A stretch of 37,795 nt of DNA from Fuerstiella sp. (GCA_022447185.1 JAKVAY010000045.1:1711-39505); one strand, 5' to 3'; counted from the stretch's first letter, positions 1-9,479 are shown. Notes: generated by a model not told the origin, from the letters alone. Translations and numbers: made by a program.

Positions 1-441
1 GTGCAGGAAGAAATTGGCCTGAGGGGTGCAACCACGAGTGCCTACAACATAAATCCGCATGTCGCGATTGCTGTTGATGTTACCCATGCGACTGACTGTC
101 CCGGTATCGACCAGAATGAATTTGGCAAGATTCTTCTGGGTGGAGGTCCTGTGATTGTCCGCGGAGCAAATGCCAATCCGCGTGTGGTGGAACTGCTCAC
201 CACGTGTGCAGAGGAAAACGAAATCCCAATTCAGATGAATGCACTGGCCCGACCTGCCAGTAACGATGCTGCCACGATTCAGATCAGCCGAGGTGGTTGT
301 GCTACTGGGCTGGTCACAATCCCCAACCGATACATGCACAGCCCGGTTGAAGTCGTGGAAGAATCGGACCTTCGGAATGCCGCCCGATTGATTGCGAATT
401 TCTGCCTTTCCATTGATGGGCATACATCGTTTATTCCGTAG
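1..441 (+). CDS. M42 family metallo-aminopeptidase, C-terminal part (5' truncated by window edge)
   Basis: This is the C-terminal 146 residues of an M42 (glutamyl aminopeptidase / tetrahedral aminopeptidase) family enzyme, a cytosolic dinuclear metal-dependent exopeptidase that trims short peptides. The frame is open at base 1, so the GTG there is an internal codon and the gene begins upstream of the window. Visible hallmarks are QEEIGLRGA at the start (the adjacent Glu pair holds the catalytic base and a metal ligand), VDVTHATDCPG (metal-ligand Asp), the GGGPVIVRGAN loop, and IPNRYMHSPVEVV, which contains the C-terminal metal-ligand His. The stop is TAG at 439-441. The next gene starts 58 nt downstream on the same strand. 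The family call is firm; the substrate cannot be told from this fragment. Confidence 0.88.
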   Translation: MQEEIGLRGATTSAYNINPHVAIAVDVTHATDCPGIDQNEFGKILLGGGPVIVRGANANPRVVELLTTCAEENEIPIQMNALARPASNDAATIQISRGGCATGLVTIPNRYMHSPVEVVEESDLRNAARLIANFCLSIDGHTSFIP

Positions 442-499
442 TGGGACGAAAAACAGGCACCAAAGCATTGGCGTTGTTTGTGATCTTTGAGCGTGTACG

Positions 500-2014
500 A
501 TGGAGTGGCGGAAATTTTTGGAAGAGTGGGTTGAGCAAAGGTCAGAAGTGCTTCCATCTCGAATTGATTCTGTGCAGACCAGTGGACCAACATCGCGACG
601 AGCCTTTCTCAGTGATACCGGGCTCGGATTCGGGAGTCTCGCGCTGGCCGCACTGCTGCAGCGTGAGGGGTATGCTCGGTCTGGGGTTTGGTCCCCGCCA
701 GACGGTCGACCTCACTTTACCCCTCGTGCTAAAAATGTCATATGGCTGTTCATGAACGGTGGCGTCAGCCAGATGGAGAGTTTTGATCCGAAACCAATGC
801 TCAATCGTTATGCCGGAAAAACGATTGCAGAAACTCCATATGCCGATGCTCAGGATCCGGAAAAGCTGGCCATCGAACGGTTGTTCGTACCCGATGCGAA
901 CGGGAATCAGCGTAACAAACTGTACGGACTGCAGGTTGGTTATCGCAGGCATGGCAATAGTGGGATTGAGGTCAGTGACTGGTTTCCCCATATCGCACGC
1001 CATGTCGACAAGCTGGCCATAGTGCGTTCGATGTGGACAACTGACAGTAATCATGGGGCCCAAACGCAGTTCCATTCCGGTCGTCATATGAATGATGGCG
1101 ACTATCCGACTCTGGGTGCCTGGGTTCACTATGGTCTGGGGTCGCTGAATGACAACCTGCCTCAATTCATATCCATGGGACGAAGAGAATACTGGATTCG
1201 GCGGGATGGACATTACCTGGGACCGGCGCACGATGCTGTTCCACTGCGAATCGACCCAAAGAATCCGCTCGACTTCGGTCGACCCGAAATTCCACTCCCC
1301 GGCGGATCAGAGGTAATCGGAGCGGATCTCATTCGGCAACTCAATCAGATTCGTCAGGCGAATCACCCTGGTGATGCAGCACTCGACGCCCGGATTGCTT
1401 CCTATGAACTGGCGTTTCGTATGCAGCAATCGATTCCGGAGGTGGTGAACGTAAGTCGCGAGACTCAGCAGACGCAGAGTCTCTATGGGCTTGACCAGGA
1501 GCACTGTCGCGAATTTGGCATGCAGTTGCTGGTGTCACGCCGACTGGTGGAACGAGGTGTGCGTTTCATTCAGATTCAACATGGCGGTGGAGGCGCCGGA
1601 GTCTGGGATGCTCACGGGAATCTCAAGGCCAACCATTCGAAAAACTCTCTGGCTGTGGATCAGCCCATTGGAGGCCTGCTCGAAGATCTCGATCGTCGCG
1701 GTCTGCTCGACGAAACACTAGTTGTTTTTGCAACGGAATTCGGTCGGACTCCGGGTTCTCAGGGGGCCACTGGGCGGGATCATCATATTTTTGGATTCAA
1801 CATCTGGATGGCGGGTGGGGGACTCAAGCGCGGTGTCGTACACGGGGCGACGGACGAAATTGGATTTCATGCTGTGGAACATCGTCACTATGTGACAGAT
1901 GTCCATGCGACAATCCTGCATCAGCTGGGACTGGATTCGCGTCAGCTGGAGATTCCAGGTCGCAAGCGTCTTGAGATTGACCATGGACGTCCGATTGACC
2001 AGATCATAGCCTGA
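500..2014 (+). CDS. DUF1501 domain-containing protein with Tat signal
   Basis: A 504-aa protein of the DUF1501 family, a sulfatase-like alkaline-phosphatase-fold family that is greatly expanded in Planctomycetes. Its biochemical role is not established. A twin-arginine signal is visible at residues 33-53 ([10 protein letters not shown] followed by a hydrophobic Gly/Ala/Leu stretch), so export by Tat is likely. Family landmarks include [21 protein letters not shown] near residue 75, the [22 protein letters not shown] region, [18 protein letters not shown] and [20 protein letters not shown]. The ATG at 500 has no good Shine-Dalgarno sequence. A GTG at 548 preceded by AAAGG (537-541) would give a more usual short Tat n-region, so the start is uncertain. 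DUF1501 genes often lie beside DUF1549/DUF1553 cytochrome-like genes; none is seen here. Confidence 0.88.
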   Translation: MEWRKFLEEWVEQRSEVLPSRIDSVQTSGPTSRRAFLSDTGLGFGSLALAALLQREGYARSGVWSPPDGRPHFTPRAKNVIWLFMNGGVSQMESFDPKPMLNRYAGKTIAETPYADAQDPEKLAIERLFVPDANGNQRNKLYGLQVGYRRHGNSGIEVSDWFPHIARHVDKLAIVRSMWTTDSNHGAQTQFHSGRHMNDGDYPTLGAWVHYGLGSLNDNLPQFISMGRREYWIRRDGHYLGPAHDAVPLRIDPKNPLDFGRPEIPLPGGSEVIGADLIRQLNQIRQANHPGDAALDARIASYELAFRMQQSIPEVVNVSRETQQTQSLYGLDQEHCREFGMQLLVSRRLVERGVRFIQIQHGGGGAGVWDAHGNLKANHSKNSLAVDQPIGGLLEDLDRRGLLDETLVVFATEFGRTPGSQGATGRDHHIFGFNIWMAGGGLKRGVVHGATDEIGFHAVEHRHYVTDVHATILHQLGLDSRQLEIPGRKRLEIDHGRPIDQIIA

Positions 2015-2043
2015 GATGCAACACATTGATTTCCGGACATCTG

Positions 2044-2061
2044 CTTGCCACCGGTGTCAAG
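2044..2061. promoter_or_regulatory. 18-bp near-perfect palindrome upstream of the oxidoreductase gene
   Basis: The sequence CTTGCCACCGGTGTCAAG is an 8-bp perfect palindrome (CACCGGTG) flanked by one mismatched pair and then CTTG/CAAG. It lies about 190 nt before the next start codon and just upstream of a candidate promoter. It has no loop or T-run, so it is not an intrinsic terminator. A dimeric repressor or activator site is possible; this is inference from symmetry only. Confidence 0.25.
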
Positions 2062-2107
2062 ATTCGTTGTACTATTCACTCGTTATTGACTCAGTTTTGC
2101 CAAATGT

Positions 2108-2134
2108 CTGACAGAGTATCGTTTCAGTTATAAT
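2108..2134 (+). promoter_or_regulatory. Candidate sigma-70-type promoter for the Gfo/Idh/MocA gene
   Basis: A perfect TATAAT -10 hexamer lies at 2129-2134. A CTGACA -35-like hexamer (5 of 6 to consensus) lies at 2108-2113, giving a spacer of only 15 nt, which is shorter than ideal. Transcription would start near 2141 and leave a leader of about 110 nt before the ATG at 2250. Planctomycete promoters are poorly characterised, so this rests on resemblance to the E. coli consensus. Confidence 0.35.
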
Positions 2135-2249
2135 GTTAATCAGCGAGCATGCTGCCGAGAGTTGATCCGGAGACGTTTGATCCGCATATGGCGGACAGTC
2201 AGCCTCGCATAACATCGGTAATATCATTCTTTCCATAAAGGAAACACAC

Positions 2250-3617
2250 ATGTCGAACACACGCCGCCAGTTCCTGAAAAAATCTACAGCCGCGGGCACA
2301 GCGTTGTCGCTGCCGCTCTTCTGGCGGAAAGCGCAGGGCGCCCGTCAGGAGGCCAACGACCGCAAAACAGTTGCCTCGGTTGGCGTGGGAGGGAGTCGAG
2401 GCCGCTACAATCGAGGTGGCAGCATTGCAATGCAGGCTTCGGAGCTTGGGCAAACAATTGCGGTGTGTGACGTTGACCAGCCACACAATGAAGAATTCAA
2501 CGCTAAGTTCGACAACCAGCTGTACACGTTCACCGACTATCGGGACATGCTTGAAAAGACCAGTCCGGATATCGTGACAATCGGAACTCCCGATCACTGG
2601 CATGTTCCTATTGCTATTGCAGCAATGCGCGCGGGGGCAGACGTCTATTGTGAAAAGCCCCTCACACTGACGATCGAAGAAGGCCAGCGCGTCAGCAGGA
2701 TCGCCAAAGAAACCGGTTGTGTATTCCAGGTGGGGACTCAGCAGCGTTCCGAATATGACCAAAAATTTCTTCGGGCCATCGCCATGGTTCGTGAAGGCTA
2801 CATTGGTGACAATGTGACGGCTCATATCGCGATCGGTGGAGCGCCCGAGGGTGGTCCTTTTGAAGCTACAGCGCCACCGGAAGGGCTGGACTGGAACATG
2901 TGGCTTGGGCCGGCTCCCGAAGCACTTTACATGGAACAAAGGCGTAAAATGTTCCGCTGGTTTTTTGAATACTCCGGTGGCAAGATGACTGACTGGGGGG
3001 CCCATCACATCGACATCGCACATTGGGCGTTGGGGAATGAAAATACAGGAGCCATCAAAATTAAAGGCTCTGGAAAATTCCCCTCCAGTGTGCCTGAAAA
3101 CTTTGATTTTAATCGCTGGTTCGAAGGTGAAGTCTCATTGCCCAACGCATTTAACACGGCGATGAATTTCAACATTGGACTTGATTTCGCCAACGGCACA
3201 CGGATGACTGTCAATAATGAGTACGTGTCCGAAGATGGTAAGACCAGGGAAGGCAACGGAATTCTGTTTGAAGGCAGTGAAGGACGTTTCTTTGTCAATC
3301 GTGGCAAGATGGTTGGCAAGCCGGTCGAACAATTGACCGAAGCTGACCACCAGAAGCTGAACGACGTGGTGGCTGATCTCTACGGCGGAGAACCAACACG
3401 CCATATGCAGAACTTTTTCGACAGTATCGAAAGTCGCACGGATCCTGTGTCTGACGTGCATACGCATCATCGCACCATGACATCCTGTCACATGTGCAAT
3501 ATTGCTCTGATGCTCGGACGTGAATTGGAGTTTGATCCGGATACAGAAGAATTCATAGGCGACGACCAGGCCAACGCCTTGAAGACTCGCCCCAGTCGAC
3601 CTGGGTTTTCAGCCTGA
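2250..3617 (+). CDS. Gfo/Idh/MocA family oxidoreductase, Tat-exported
   Basis: A 455-aa NAD(P)-dependent oxidoreductase of the Gfo/Idh/MocA family, which acts on sugars, inositols and related polyols. The N-terminus is a Tat signal (TRRQFLKKSTAAGTALSLPL, residues 4-23). A Rossmann nucleotide-binding segment follows at VASVGVGGSRG (41-51). The family's EKP motif is at residues 135-137 (VYCEKPLTL), and the C-terminal domain carries DWGAHHIDIAHWALG, which includes the histidine region used in catalysis. The start has a good ribosome site (AAGGA about 9 nt upstream). Secreted members of this family are numerous in Planctomycetes, where a periplasmic role resembling glucose-fructose oxidoreductase is inferred; the substrate is unknown. 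A strong terminator lies 27 nt past the stop. Confidence 0.92.
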   Translation: MSNTRRQFLKKSTAAGTALSLPLFWRKAQGARQEANDRKTVASVGVGGSRGRYNRGGSIAMQASELGQTIAVCDVDQPHNEEFNAKFDNQLYTFTDYRDMLEKTSPDIVTIGTPDHWHVPIAIAAMRAGADVYCEKPLTLTIEEGQRVSRIAKETGCVFQVGTQQRSEYDQKFLRAIAMVREGYIGDNVTAHIAIGGAPEGGPFEATAPPEGLDWNMWLGPAPEALYMEQRRKMFRWFFEYSGGKMTDWGAHHIDIAHWALGNENTGAIKIKGSGKFPSSVPENFDFNRWFEGEVSLPNAFNTAMNFNIGLDFANGTRMTVNNEYVSEDGKTREGNGILFEGSEGRFFVNRGKMVGKPVEQLTEADHQKLNDVVADLYGGEPTRHMQNFFDSIESRTDPVSDVHTHHRTMTSCHMCNIALMLGRELEFDPDTEEFIGDDQANALKTRPSRPGFSA

Positions 3618-3644
3618 CGCTATTACGGACAGACTGGTCAAATC

Positions 3645-3680
3645 AAACGCCCGGTTGCTTCAGGCAACCGGGCGTTTTTT
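3645..3680 (+). terminator. Strong intrinsic terminator
   Basis: An 11-bp perfect GC-rich stem, CGCCCGGTTGC (3648-3658) with GCAACCGGGCG (3664-3674), has a 5-nt loop TTCAG and is followed by six T residues (3675-3680). AAA just before the stem can pair with the first T residues. It closes the Gfo/Idh/MocA transcript and separates it from the filament locus. Confidence 0.93.
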
Positions 3681-4198
3681 GTGGATTGAGGAGGCAGTCA
3701 CACAATTTGGGGAGATGTACGGGCGTGTAGGCCGAAACCAGCTTGTGGCCTAGTGCTGTCGAGCAACCGGCACTTGCGTCACGACCATTACATTCGTGAC
3801 GTTTTGGAACTCTTCGGATGGCATTCTGTTTGTTTTTTTTCACCGGCGCGACCGGCTGGACATGTGAAAACACGCTGTTTGGAGAAGGAAGTTGCTCCAG
3901 CGGGCAACAAAAGGATGTAGACTGACATCAGCAATCGACGTCACAGTTCTCTTGAGTCTAGTGCGTTAAACCCTTCTAATCCTTGCAGTTGAGTGTCTTT
4001 TGGATGAGTGAAAGTCGATGGAGAGTCGAATTTGAGTACGACGGACTCAAGTTGCAGACACAATTAGGCGAGCTGAAGTAAAACGATCAGCCTGACGTCA
4101 GTGCTAGATCCATTGTATCTCGGATCCCCATTCGACAGTTTCCTTAGCGCACGGTGAGTTTTTCACTGACGCCGACGACCCGGTAATTGGAGCAATTC
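3681..4198 (+). other. Non-coding interval before the filament locus
   Basis: With the terminator, the gene-free stretch runs from 3618 to 4198 (581 nt). No convincing gene is seen; the small reading frame running backwards over 3643-3873 includes the terminator stem and has no recognisable protein features. An 8-bp inverted repeat CGTCACGA (3777-3784) / TCGTGACG (3794-3801) followed by TTTT could be a weak second terminator. A promoter candidate is listed separately. Confidence 0.5.
3952..3980 (+). promoter_or_regulatory. Candidate promoter of the gspE-pilT-gspE locus
   Basis: TTGAGT at 3952-3957 (4 of 6 to the -35 consensus) and TCTAAT at 3975-3980 (5 of 6 to the -10 consensus) are separated by exactly 17 nt. 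Transcription from here would leave a leader of about 210 nt before the first ATPase gene. This is the best sigma-70-like match seen by eye in the 581-nt gap. Confidence 0.3.
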
Positions 4199-5890
4199 AT
4201 GTCTGACTGGCTGCAACGGTTTGTGGAAGACGGCACGGTTGGCGACTCTCAGCTGGAGGAAGCACGCAGCATGGCGGCCAACGTGGGCATCACGGTGGAA
4301 GACGCACTGGTTCGGCTTGGATACATCGATGGGAGCGACCTGGCAAGAGTTCAGGCGGACCACTTCGGCCATGATTTTGTCGATCTGGAAGGACGTCAGA
4401 TTCCCAATACTGTTATTGAACTCGTGACAGAGTCACTGGCTCGTGAAAATATCGTGATTCCCGTGGAGGTTGATGGCGCTGCCGTCGTCATCGCCATGCA
4501 CAATCCGAACAACATCGATGTCCTGGACAAGCTCAGGTTCATGCTGGACCGAGATGTCAAGGTCGTGATGGCTCCCATGGAATCGATCCAGGGTGCAATT
4601 AACCGTCACTATGGTCAGACAGAGACAGAATCTGTTGACACCATGATTTCTGATTTCACTGAAACAGAGATCGATTTCACGGATGTGGAGGCCACTCGCG
4701 CGATGGAGGGCGAAGAGGATGATAGCGCTCCCATCATTCGGCTGGCTAATTTGATAGTGGCCGAAGCCATGCAAATGCGGGCCAGCGACATCCATGTGGA
4801 ACCGTTCGATGACAGAATTCGAATTCGCTATCGGATCGATGGTGCATTGATTGAACGAGACAGTCCGCCCAAGCGTCTTTTGGCTGCATTACTCTCTCGA
4901 TTCAAAATCATGGCCAATATGGACATTTCCGAAAAACGGCGTCCGCAGGACGGACGTATCAAACATCGGTTGGGCAACAAAGAATTCGACCTCAGGGTTA
5001 GTATTTTGCCAACGAATCACGGGCAGGCAGTCGTGATGAGAATTCTGGACCGTGACAACATCAAAATCGGTATTCGTAACCTGGGATTCGGAGAAGACAA
5101 CTACCGGACCTTTCAGAACATCATTCGCAGGCCAAACGGCATTTTTCTGGTGACCGGTCCCACCGGATCAGGCAAAACCACCACGCTTTACAGTGCTCTG
5201 GGTGAGTTGAACCGACCGGACCGCAAGATCATCACGGCGGAGGATCCGGTTGAGTACTATCTTGCTGGTATTAATCAGGTCGAAGTGAAACACAGCATTG
5301 GGCTGGACTTTAGTAAGATCATTAAGTCGATGTTGCGTCAGGCACCCAACGTTATCCTGGTGGGAGAAATCCGCGACACCGAGACCGGAGAGATGGCAAT
5401 TCAAGCATCCTTGACTGGACACTTGGTTTTCAGCACACTTCATACGAACGATGCGCCCGGAGCCGTTACACGGCTTATTGACATGGGTGTACAGCCATTT
5501 CTTGTTGCCTGCTCGTTGATGGCAGTGCTCGCTCAACGGCTTGTAAAGGTGGTTTGCGAGAAGTGCCGCGAGCCGTATCAGCCGACGCCGGAGGAGGTTG
5601 ACTTTTTCGAATTGAGTCCTGAGGAGTTGGGGGACGGAAACTGGGTTCGGGGGCGTGGTTGTGCGGCGTGTCAGCACACTGGTTACCATGGGCGGCGTGC
5701 TGTCTTTGAATTGATGACGATGAATTCCACGCTTCGTGAAATGGCATTTAACAGTGAACCATCCCAGAACATCCGTCGCCAGGCGCGGCTGTTTGGTATG
5801 AAAACGCTGGCGGATGATGCCAAAGAAAAAGCATCGCAGGGACTGACGTCACTTTCGGAAGTCCGCAAACTGACATTGGGGGGGCATTGA
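4199..5890 (+). CDS. gspE: GspE/PilB-family assembly ATPase (copy 1)
   Basis: A 563-aa hexameric ATPase that would power pseudopilus or pilus extension from the cytoplasmic side of the inner membrane. The N-terminal part (to about residue 150) is a GspE-N/MshEN-like domain. The core has the Walker A motif GPTGSGKTTT at 320-329, an Asp-box segment ITAEDPVEYY, Walker B ILVGEIRDTETG and a His box STLHTNDAPGAVTRL. Two CxxC pairs, Cys453/456 (CEKC) and Cys488/491 (CAAC), form the zinc-binding loop of GspE/PilB extension ATPases. The ATG at 4199 is chosen because GGAG lies 6 nt before it; a TTG at 4187 would overlap that site. It opens a locus with pilT, a second gspE and gspF. GspE and PilB cannot be told apart by motif alone, but the GHIJK genes downstream favour the gsp name. 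Confidence 0.93.
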   Translation: MSDWLQRFVEDGTVGDSQLEEARSMAANVGITVEDALVRLGYIDGSDLARVQADHFGHDFVDLEGRQIPNTVIELVTESLARENIVIPVEVDGAAVVIAMHNPNNIDVLDKLRFMLDRDVKVVMAPMESIQGAINRHYGQTETESVDTMISDFTETEIDFTDVEATRAMEGEEDDSAPIIRLANLIVAEAMQMRASDIHVEPFDDRIRIRYRIDGALIERDSPPKRLLAALLSRFKIMANMDISEKRRPQDGRIKHRLGNKEFDLRVSILPTNHGQAVVMRILDRDNIKIGIRNLGFGEDNYRTFQNIIRRPNGIFLVTGPTGSGKTTTLYSALGELNRPDRKIITAEDPVEYYLAGINQVEVKHSIGLDFSKIIKSMLRQAPNVILVGEIRDTETGEMAIQASLTGHLVFSTLHTNDAPGAVTRLIDMGVQPFLVACSLMAVLAQRLVKVVCEKCREPYQPTPEEVDFFELSPEELGDGNWVRGRGCAACQHTGYHGRRAVFELMTMNSTLREMAFNSEPSQNIRRQARLFGMKTLADDAKEKASQGLTSLSEVRKLTLGGH

Positions 5891-6177
5891 GCACTTTGTG
5901 AGCAAGTGTCTCCCCGGGGGTTCGGCAGGGAGGATTTCTGCCTGACGCCAGCGGTGGTATGTGTGTTGATAGAATAGCGTTGATTGAAAAATTAAAAGGT
6001 GGAGGCAGCGGTTTTTAGGCGAACTGTTTCCATCCGGATCACATGTTTTGAAATATTCATCGGCTACTGCGCAAAGCTCGGCATGGCGTGGTGTGATTGG
6101 AATAATTTGGTGCAGGTCAGTGAGGATTCGACCAGTCGTGCTGCACCCAATAAATTTCAGTGGGAAGAATTCGTGTA

Positions 6178-7299
6178 ATGGCTCGTCAGCTTCAAATTGA
6201 CAAGCTTCTCGAAACCGTCTGTCGCGAAAATTCAAGTGACCTGCACATCACAGTAGGTCAGCCGCCCGTGGTACGTTCAGGCGGTCGACTGATCCAGTTG
6301 GAAACCAAGACGCTCACCAAGGAAGACACAACTTCTTTGATGAAGAGTATCACTCCCGAACGTAACCAGCAGGAACTTCAGGAACTTGGGGGGACTGATT
6401 TCGGATTTGCGTACGGTGATCAGGCAAGGTTTCGCGTTGCCGTCTTCAAACAGCGTGGGATGATTGCGATGTGCCTGCGGCGCATCCCCAGCGAATTTCT
6501 GACCTTCGAACAACTGGGACTGCCACCGGTCGTGCGCGAATTGATTCAGCGTACGCGAGGGTTGTTTCTCGTGACCGGGCCGACTGGTTGCGGAAAAACG
6601 ACCAGTCTTGCCAGCATGGTCAACTGGCTCAATCACAACATGGATCATCACATCATCACGCTGGAAGATCCGATTGAGTACTATCACGATCATATAAAAG
6701 CGACAATTAATCAGCGCGAAGTTGGGGTGGATGTTCCCAGTTTTCCGGAAGCGCTGCGCCGATCACTTCGGATGGACCCGGATGTCATTCTTGTCGGTGA
6801 GATGCGAGACCTGGAGACGATCCAGGCTGCGATCACGGCTGCGGAAACCGGCCACGTCGTCTTCGGGACTCTGCACACAACCGGTGCCCAGGGAACGGTC
6901 GACCGAATTATCGATGTCTTCCCCACCAGCCAGCAGGAACAGGTTCGAACTCAGCTGGCCAACGCCATTATTGGGATTCTGAGTCAGGCGCTGTTGCCTC
7001 GAAAACCGAAGGGATTGGTTGCTGCCTATGAAATGCTGGTCGTTACAAGCGCTATTTCCAATTTGATCCGTGAAGGTAAAACCTTCCGTATCAATTCGTC
7101 GATTCAGACTGGGCGTAAGTTTGGCATGATCCTGCTGGACGACTCACTGTTCAACCTGTGGAAGAACGGATTATGTGATGAACACGACGTTATCACCCGT
7201 TCAAATAGTCCGGGCGAACTCCGAGTGCGCATTGAGCGAGCAAAACGCGGAATCTTTGACGACGACGAAGATGACGACGAAGATGAATATGATGACTAG
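6178..7299 (+). CDS. pilT: PilT-family retraction ATPase with acidic C-terminal tail
   Basis: A 373-aa hexameric ATPase of the PilT family, which depolymerises type IV pili and drives retraction. Visible features are Walker A GPTGCGKTTS (134-143), an Asp box TLEDPIEYYH, Walker B ILVGEMRDLETI, a His box GTLHTTGAQGTVDRIID and the PilT-specific C-terminal motif AISNLIREGK (292-301; family form AIRNLIREGK). It lacks the zinc CxxC loop of extension ATPases, as expected. The last 13 residues (361-373) are all Asp or Glu except one Tyr, an unusual acidic extension. The ATG at 6178 was chosen with GGAAG about 10 nt upstream over an in-frame GTG at 6160. It lies between two extension ATPases, 287 nt after the first and 179 nt before the second. 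Confidence 0.93.
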   Translation: MARQLQIDKLLETVCRENSSDLHITVGQPPVVRSGGRLIQLETKTLTKEDTTSLMKSITPERNQQELQELGGTDFGFAYGDQARFRVAVFKQRGMIAMCLRRIPSEFLTFEQLGLPPVVRELIQRTRGLFLVTGPTGCGKTTSLASMVNWLNHNMDHHIITLEDPIEYYHDHIKATINQREVGVDVPSFPEALRRSLRMDPDVILVGEMRDLETIQAAITAAETGHVVFGTLHTTGAQGTVDRIIDVFPTSQQEQVRTQLANAIIGILSQALLPRKPKGLVAAYEMLVVTSAISNLIREGKTFRINSSIQTGRKFGMILLDDSLFNLWKNGLCDEHDVITRSNSPGELRVRIERAKRGIFDDDEDDDEDEYDD

Positions 7300-7478
7300 C
7301 TGCAAAATCAGGATTGTGCGTTCAGGGACAGAATCCTCTGCCCTTCGCCGTCAGGCGGGTGGCGGGCTTTTGTCTTCTGCTCGTGCGTCCGTTTTTAAAC
7401 CGGGAGTTGACACTTCCAGTTCACCTGTATGTTGTTACATGCCGTTCGCCTAACCTCCAGCAGTTGTCGAATCAAGCA

Positions 7479-9185
7479 ATGGCTCAACGCAAACTCGGAC
7501 AAATTCTGATTGACCTTGGTTATCTCACCGATGACCAGCTTTGGGATGTTCTGGAAGAACAAAAACAGAGTCCCGGTGAAATCATTGGACAGGTCGCGGT
7601 CCGTATGGGCCATGTGACTCAGGATCAGGTCACGGAGGCACTGGCAGAACAGTGGGGAATGCCGGTCATTGACCTGGACGAAACCAACGTGCCGCCGAAC
7701 GTGCTGGAAATCGTTCCCGAGACAATGGCTGAGATCTACAAGATCATGCCGATTTCTCTGAAGGATAATATTCTGACCGTTGCGATGGCGGATCCGCAGA
7801 ACGTTGGGGCTCTGGACGACCTCCGGAATTTTCTGGGGCATGAAGTTCGAGGAGCGGTATCCAGTTCGGCGGCTGTCGAAGAGGCTATTTCGCGGTATTA
7901 CTCAGACCGCGAGGAAACGATCGAAGACGTCATTGGTGATCTGAGTACTGACGAAGACAGCTTGTCGGTGATTCGGGGTTACGATCTTGCATCAGAGGAG
8001 GAACTTTCAGATGCAGCACCGATCAAGAAACTGCTGAATATGGTGATTCTGCTGGCCATTCGGGATCAGGCCAGTGATATCCATCTGGAACCGTTTGAAG
8101 ACGAATTCAAGATTCGTGTGCGAGCGGACGGTGTTCTTTATGAAATGGTGCCGCCACCGCGACATCTCGCTAACGCCATTGTGTCTCGTGTGAAGGTGAT
8201 GTCCGATCTGGACATTGCGGAACGCCGGTTGCCTCAGGACGGACGTATTGAGCTGAATGTTGGTGGTAATCAGGTGGACCTGCGGGTCAGCGTGCTGCCC
8301 ACGTTGTTCGGAGAAGCGGTCGTGATGCGGATTCTGGACCGCACCGTGGTTGCGCTGGACCTGAACAAAATCGGTATGGATCCGTCAATTCTGACGCGAT
8401 TTCGCAACATCATCAAAGCTCCCAATGGGATCGTTCTGGTCACCGGGCCGACGGGCAGTGGAAAAACGACCACGTTGTATTCGGCAATCAATGAACTAAA
8501 CGACATCGAAACCAAGATCATCACCAGCGAGGATCCCATCGAATACGACATTGAAGGTGTCGTGCAGGTGCCGGTGAATCCCGATGTTGGTGTGACATTC
8601 GCGAATGTTCTTCGGGCAATCCTGCGCCACGACCCGGATATGATTCTTGTTGGTGAAATTCGTGACTACGAAACCGGCGAAATCGCCGTTCAGAGCGCCC
8701 TGACAGGTCACCTCGTCTTCAGCACGCTGCATACGAATGATGCGCCGACCGCGATCACTCGACTCCGCGACATGGGAGTACCTGCGTTCCTGATTACCGC
8801 AACGGTCGAAGCCATTCTGGCCCAGCGACTCGTGCGACGCATTTGTACGGAGTGTCGCACGGAATTCGAACCGTCGGACGAACTGTTAATGGAGTTGCAG
8901 TTGCCGCTGGATACAGCTCGCAAATACAAGTTCTACTATGGAAAAGGTTGTGCGCGCTGCAACAACACAGGCTACAAGGGTCGCATCGGACTGTACGAAT
9001 TGCTGACTGTGACAGACGAGATTCGTGATGCCGTTGCGGCCGAGCAGTCGGCCGATGAAATACGTGACGTTGCTCGCAGCCAGGGCATGACAACTCTGCG
9101 CGAAGCAGGTCTGAAGCTGATCTTTGACGGCAAGACAACGATCGATGAAGTCGTGCGTGAGACTGTAATGGAAGATGTGGAATGA
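7479..9185 (+). CDS. gspE: GspE/PilB-family assembly ATPase (copy 2)
   Basis: A 568-aa second extension ATPase, clearly paralogous to the product of 4199-5890. The N-terminus (KLGQILIDLGYLTDDQL, then IDLDETNVPPNVLEIVPE) is an MshEN/GspE-N domain. Walker A GPTGSGKTTT is at 323-332, followed by TSEDPIEYDIEG, ILVGEIRDYETGE and STLHTNDAPTAITRL. Zinc-loop cysteines are Cys456/459 and Cys491/494. The frame stays open upstream to a GTG at 7314, but those 55 residues look non-coding, and every family hallmark begins at the ATG at 7479. This copy lies immediately before gspF, so it is the likelier partner of the platform protein; copy 1 may power a variant state or different filament. Confidence 0.93.
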   Translation: MAQRKLGQILIDLGYLTDDQLWDVLEEQKQSPGEIIGQVAVRMGHVTQDQVTEALAEQWGMPVIDLDETNVPPNVLEIVPETMAEIYKIMPISLKDNILTVAMADPQNVGALDDLRNFLGHEVRGAVSSSAAVEEAISRYYSDREETIEDVIGDLSTDEDSLSVIRGYDLASEEELSDAAPIKKLLNMVILLAIRDQASDIHLEPFEDEFKIRVRADGVLYEMVPPPRHLANAIVSRVKVMSDLDIAERRLPQDGRIELNVGGNQVDLRVSVLPTLFGEAVVMRILDRTVVALDLNKIGMDPSILTRFRNIIKAPNGIVLVTGPTGSGKTTTLYSAINELNDIETKIITSEDPIEYDIEGVVQVPVNPDVGVTFANVLRAILRHDPDMILVGEIRDYETGEIAVQSALTGHLVFSTLHTNDAPTAITRLRDMGVPAFLITATVEAILAQRLVRRICTECRTEFEPSDELLMELQLPLDTARKYKFYYGKGCARCNNTGYKGRIGLYELLTVTDEIRDAVAAEQSADEIRDVARSQGMTTLREAGLKLIFDGKTTIDEVVRETVMEDVE

Positions 9186-9479
9186 CAGGATTTCTGTCAG
9201 TTCTGCGTTCAGTCAGGCTGCACGCAGATTCAACAGTGATGGCTTGGCGTCCTGGACGGCTGAAAATACAAGACTCACAACGTTTCCCACGCCTGTTGGG
9301 TCGGTAGACACGGAACGAACAGACTGCGCCTGATCGGCACAAATCATTTTGATCATTTTAGTTCACGGAACGGCGTCTGACTGCTTTCAGCGGACTCTGC
9401 GGTGTTCAGTTGCTGATGCTTCGAGCTGGACCGCGGGGTGTGGGTCGTCAGTCCGTCAGCTCCGATTGGAGAAGATGTT

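Noticed and set aside
2199..3023. 274-codon open frame on the - strand
   Set aside because: It is antisense to the Gfo/Idh/MocA gene, which has clear family motifs; the reverse frame has none.
3643..3873. Small reading frame on the - strand
   Set aside because: It includes the stem of the intrinsic terminator and has no ribosome site or protein motif.
7340..7371. GC-rich hairpin-like stretch followed by TTTT after pilT
   Set aside because: Pairing is interrupted and the T-run is only four bases, so I do not call a terminator.
7314..7478. N-terminal extension of the second gspE from a GTG
   Set aside because: The 55 extra residues lack family similarity, and the conserved N-terminus starts at the ATG at 7479.
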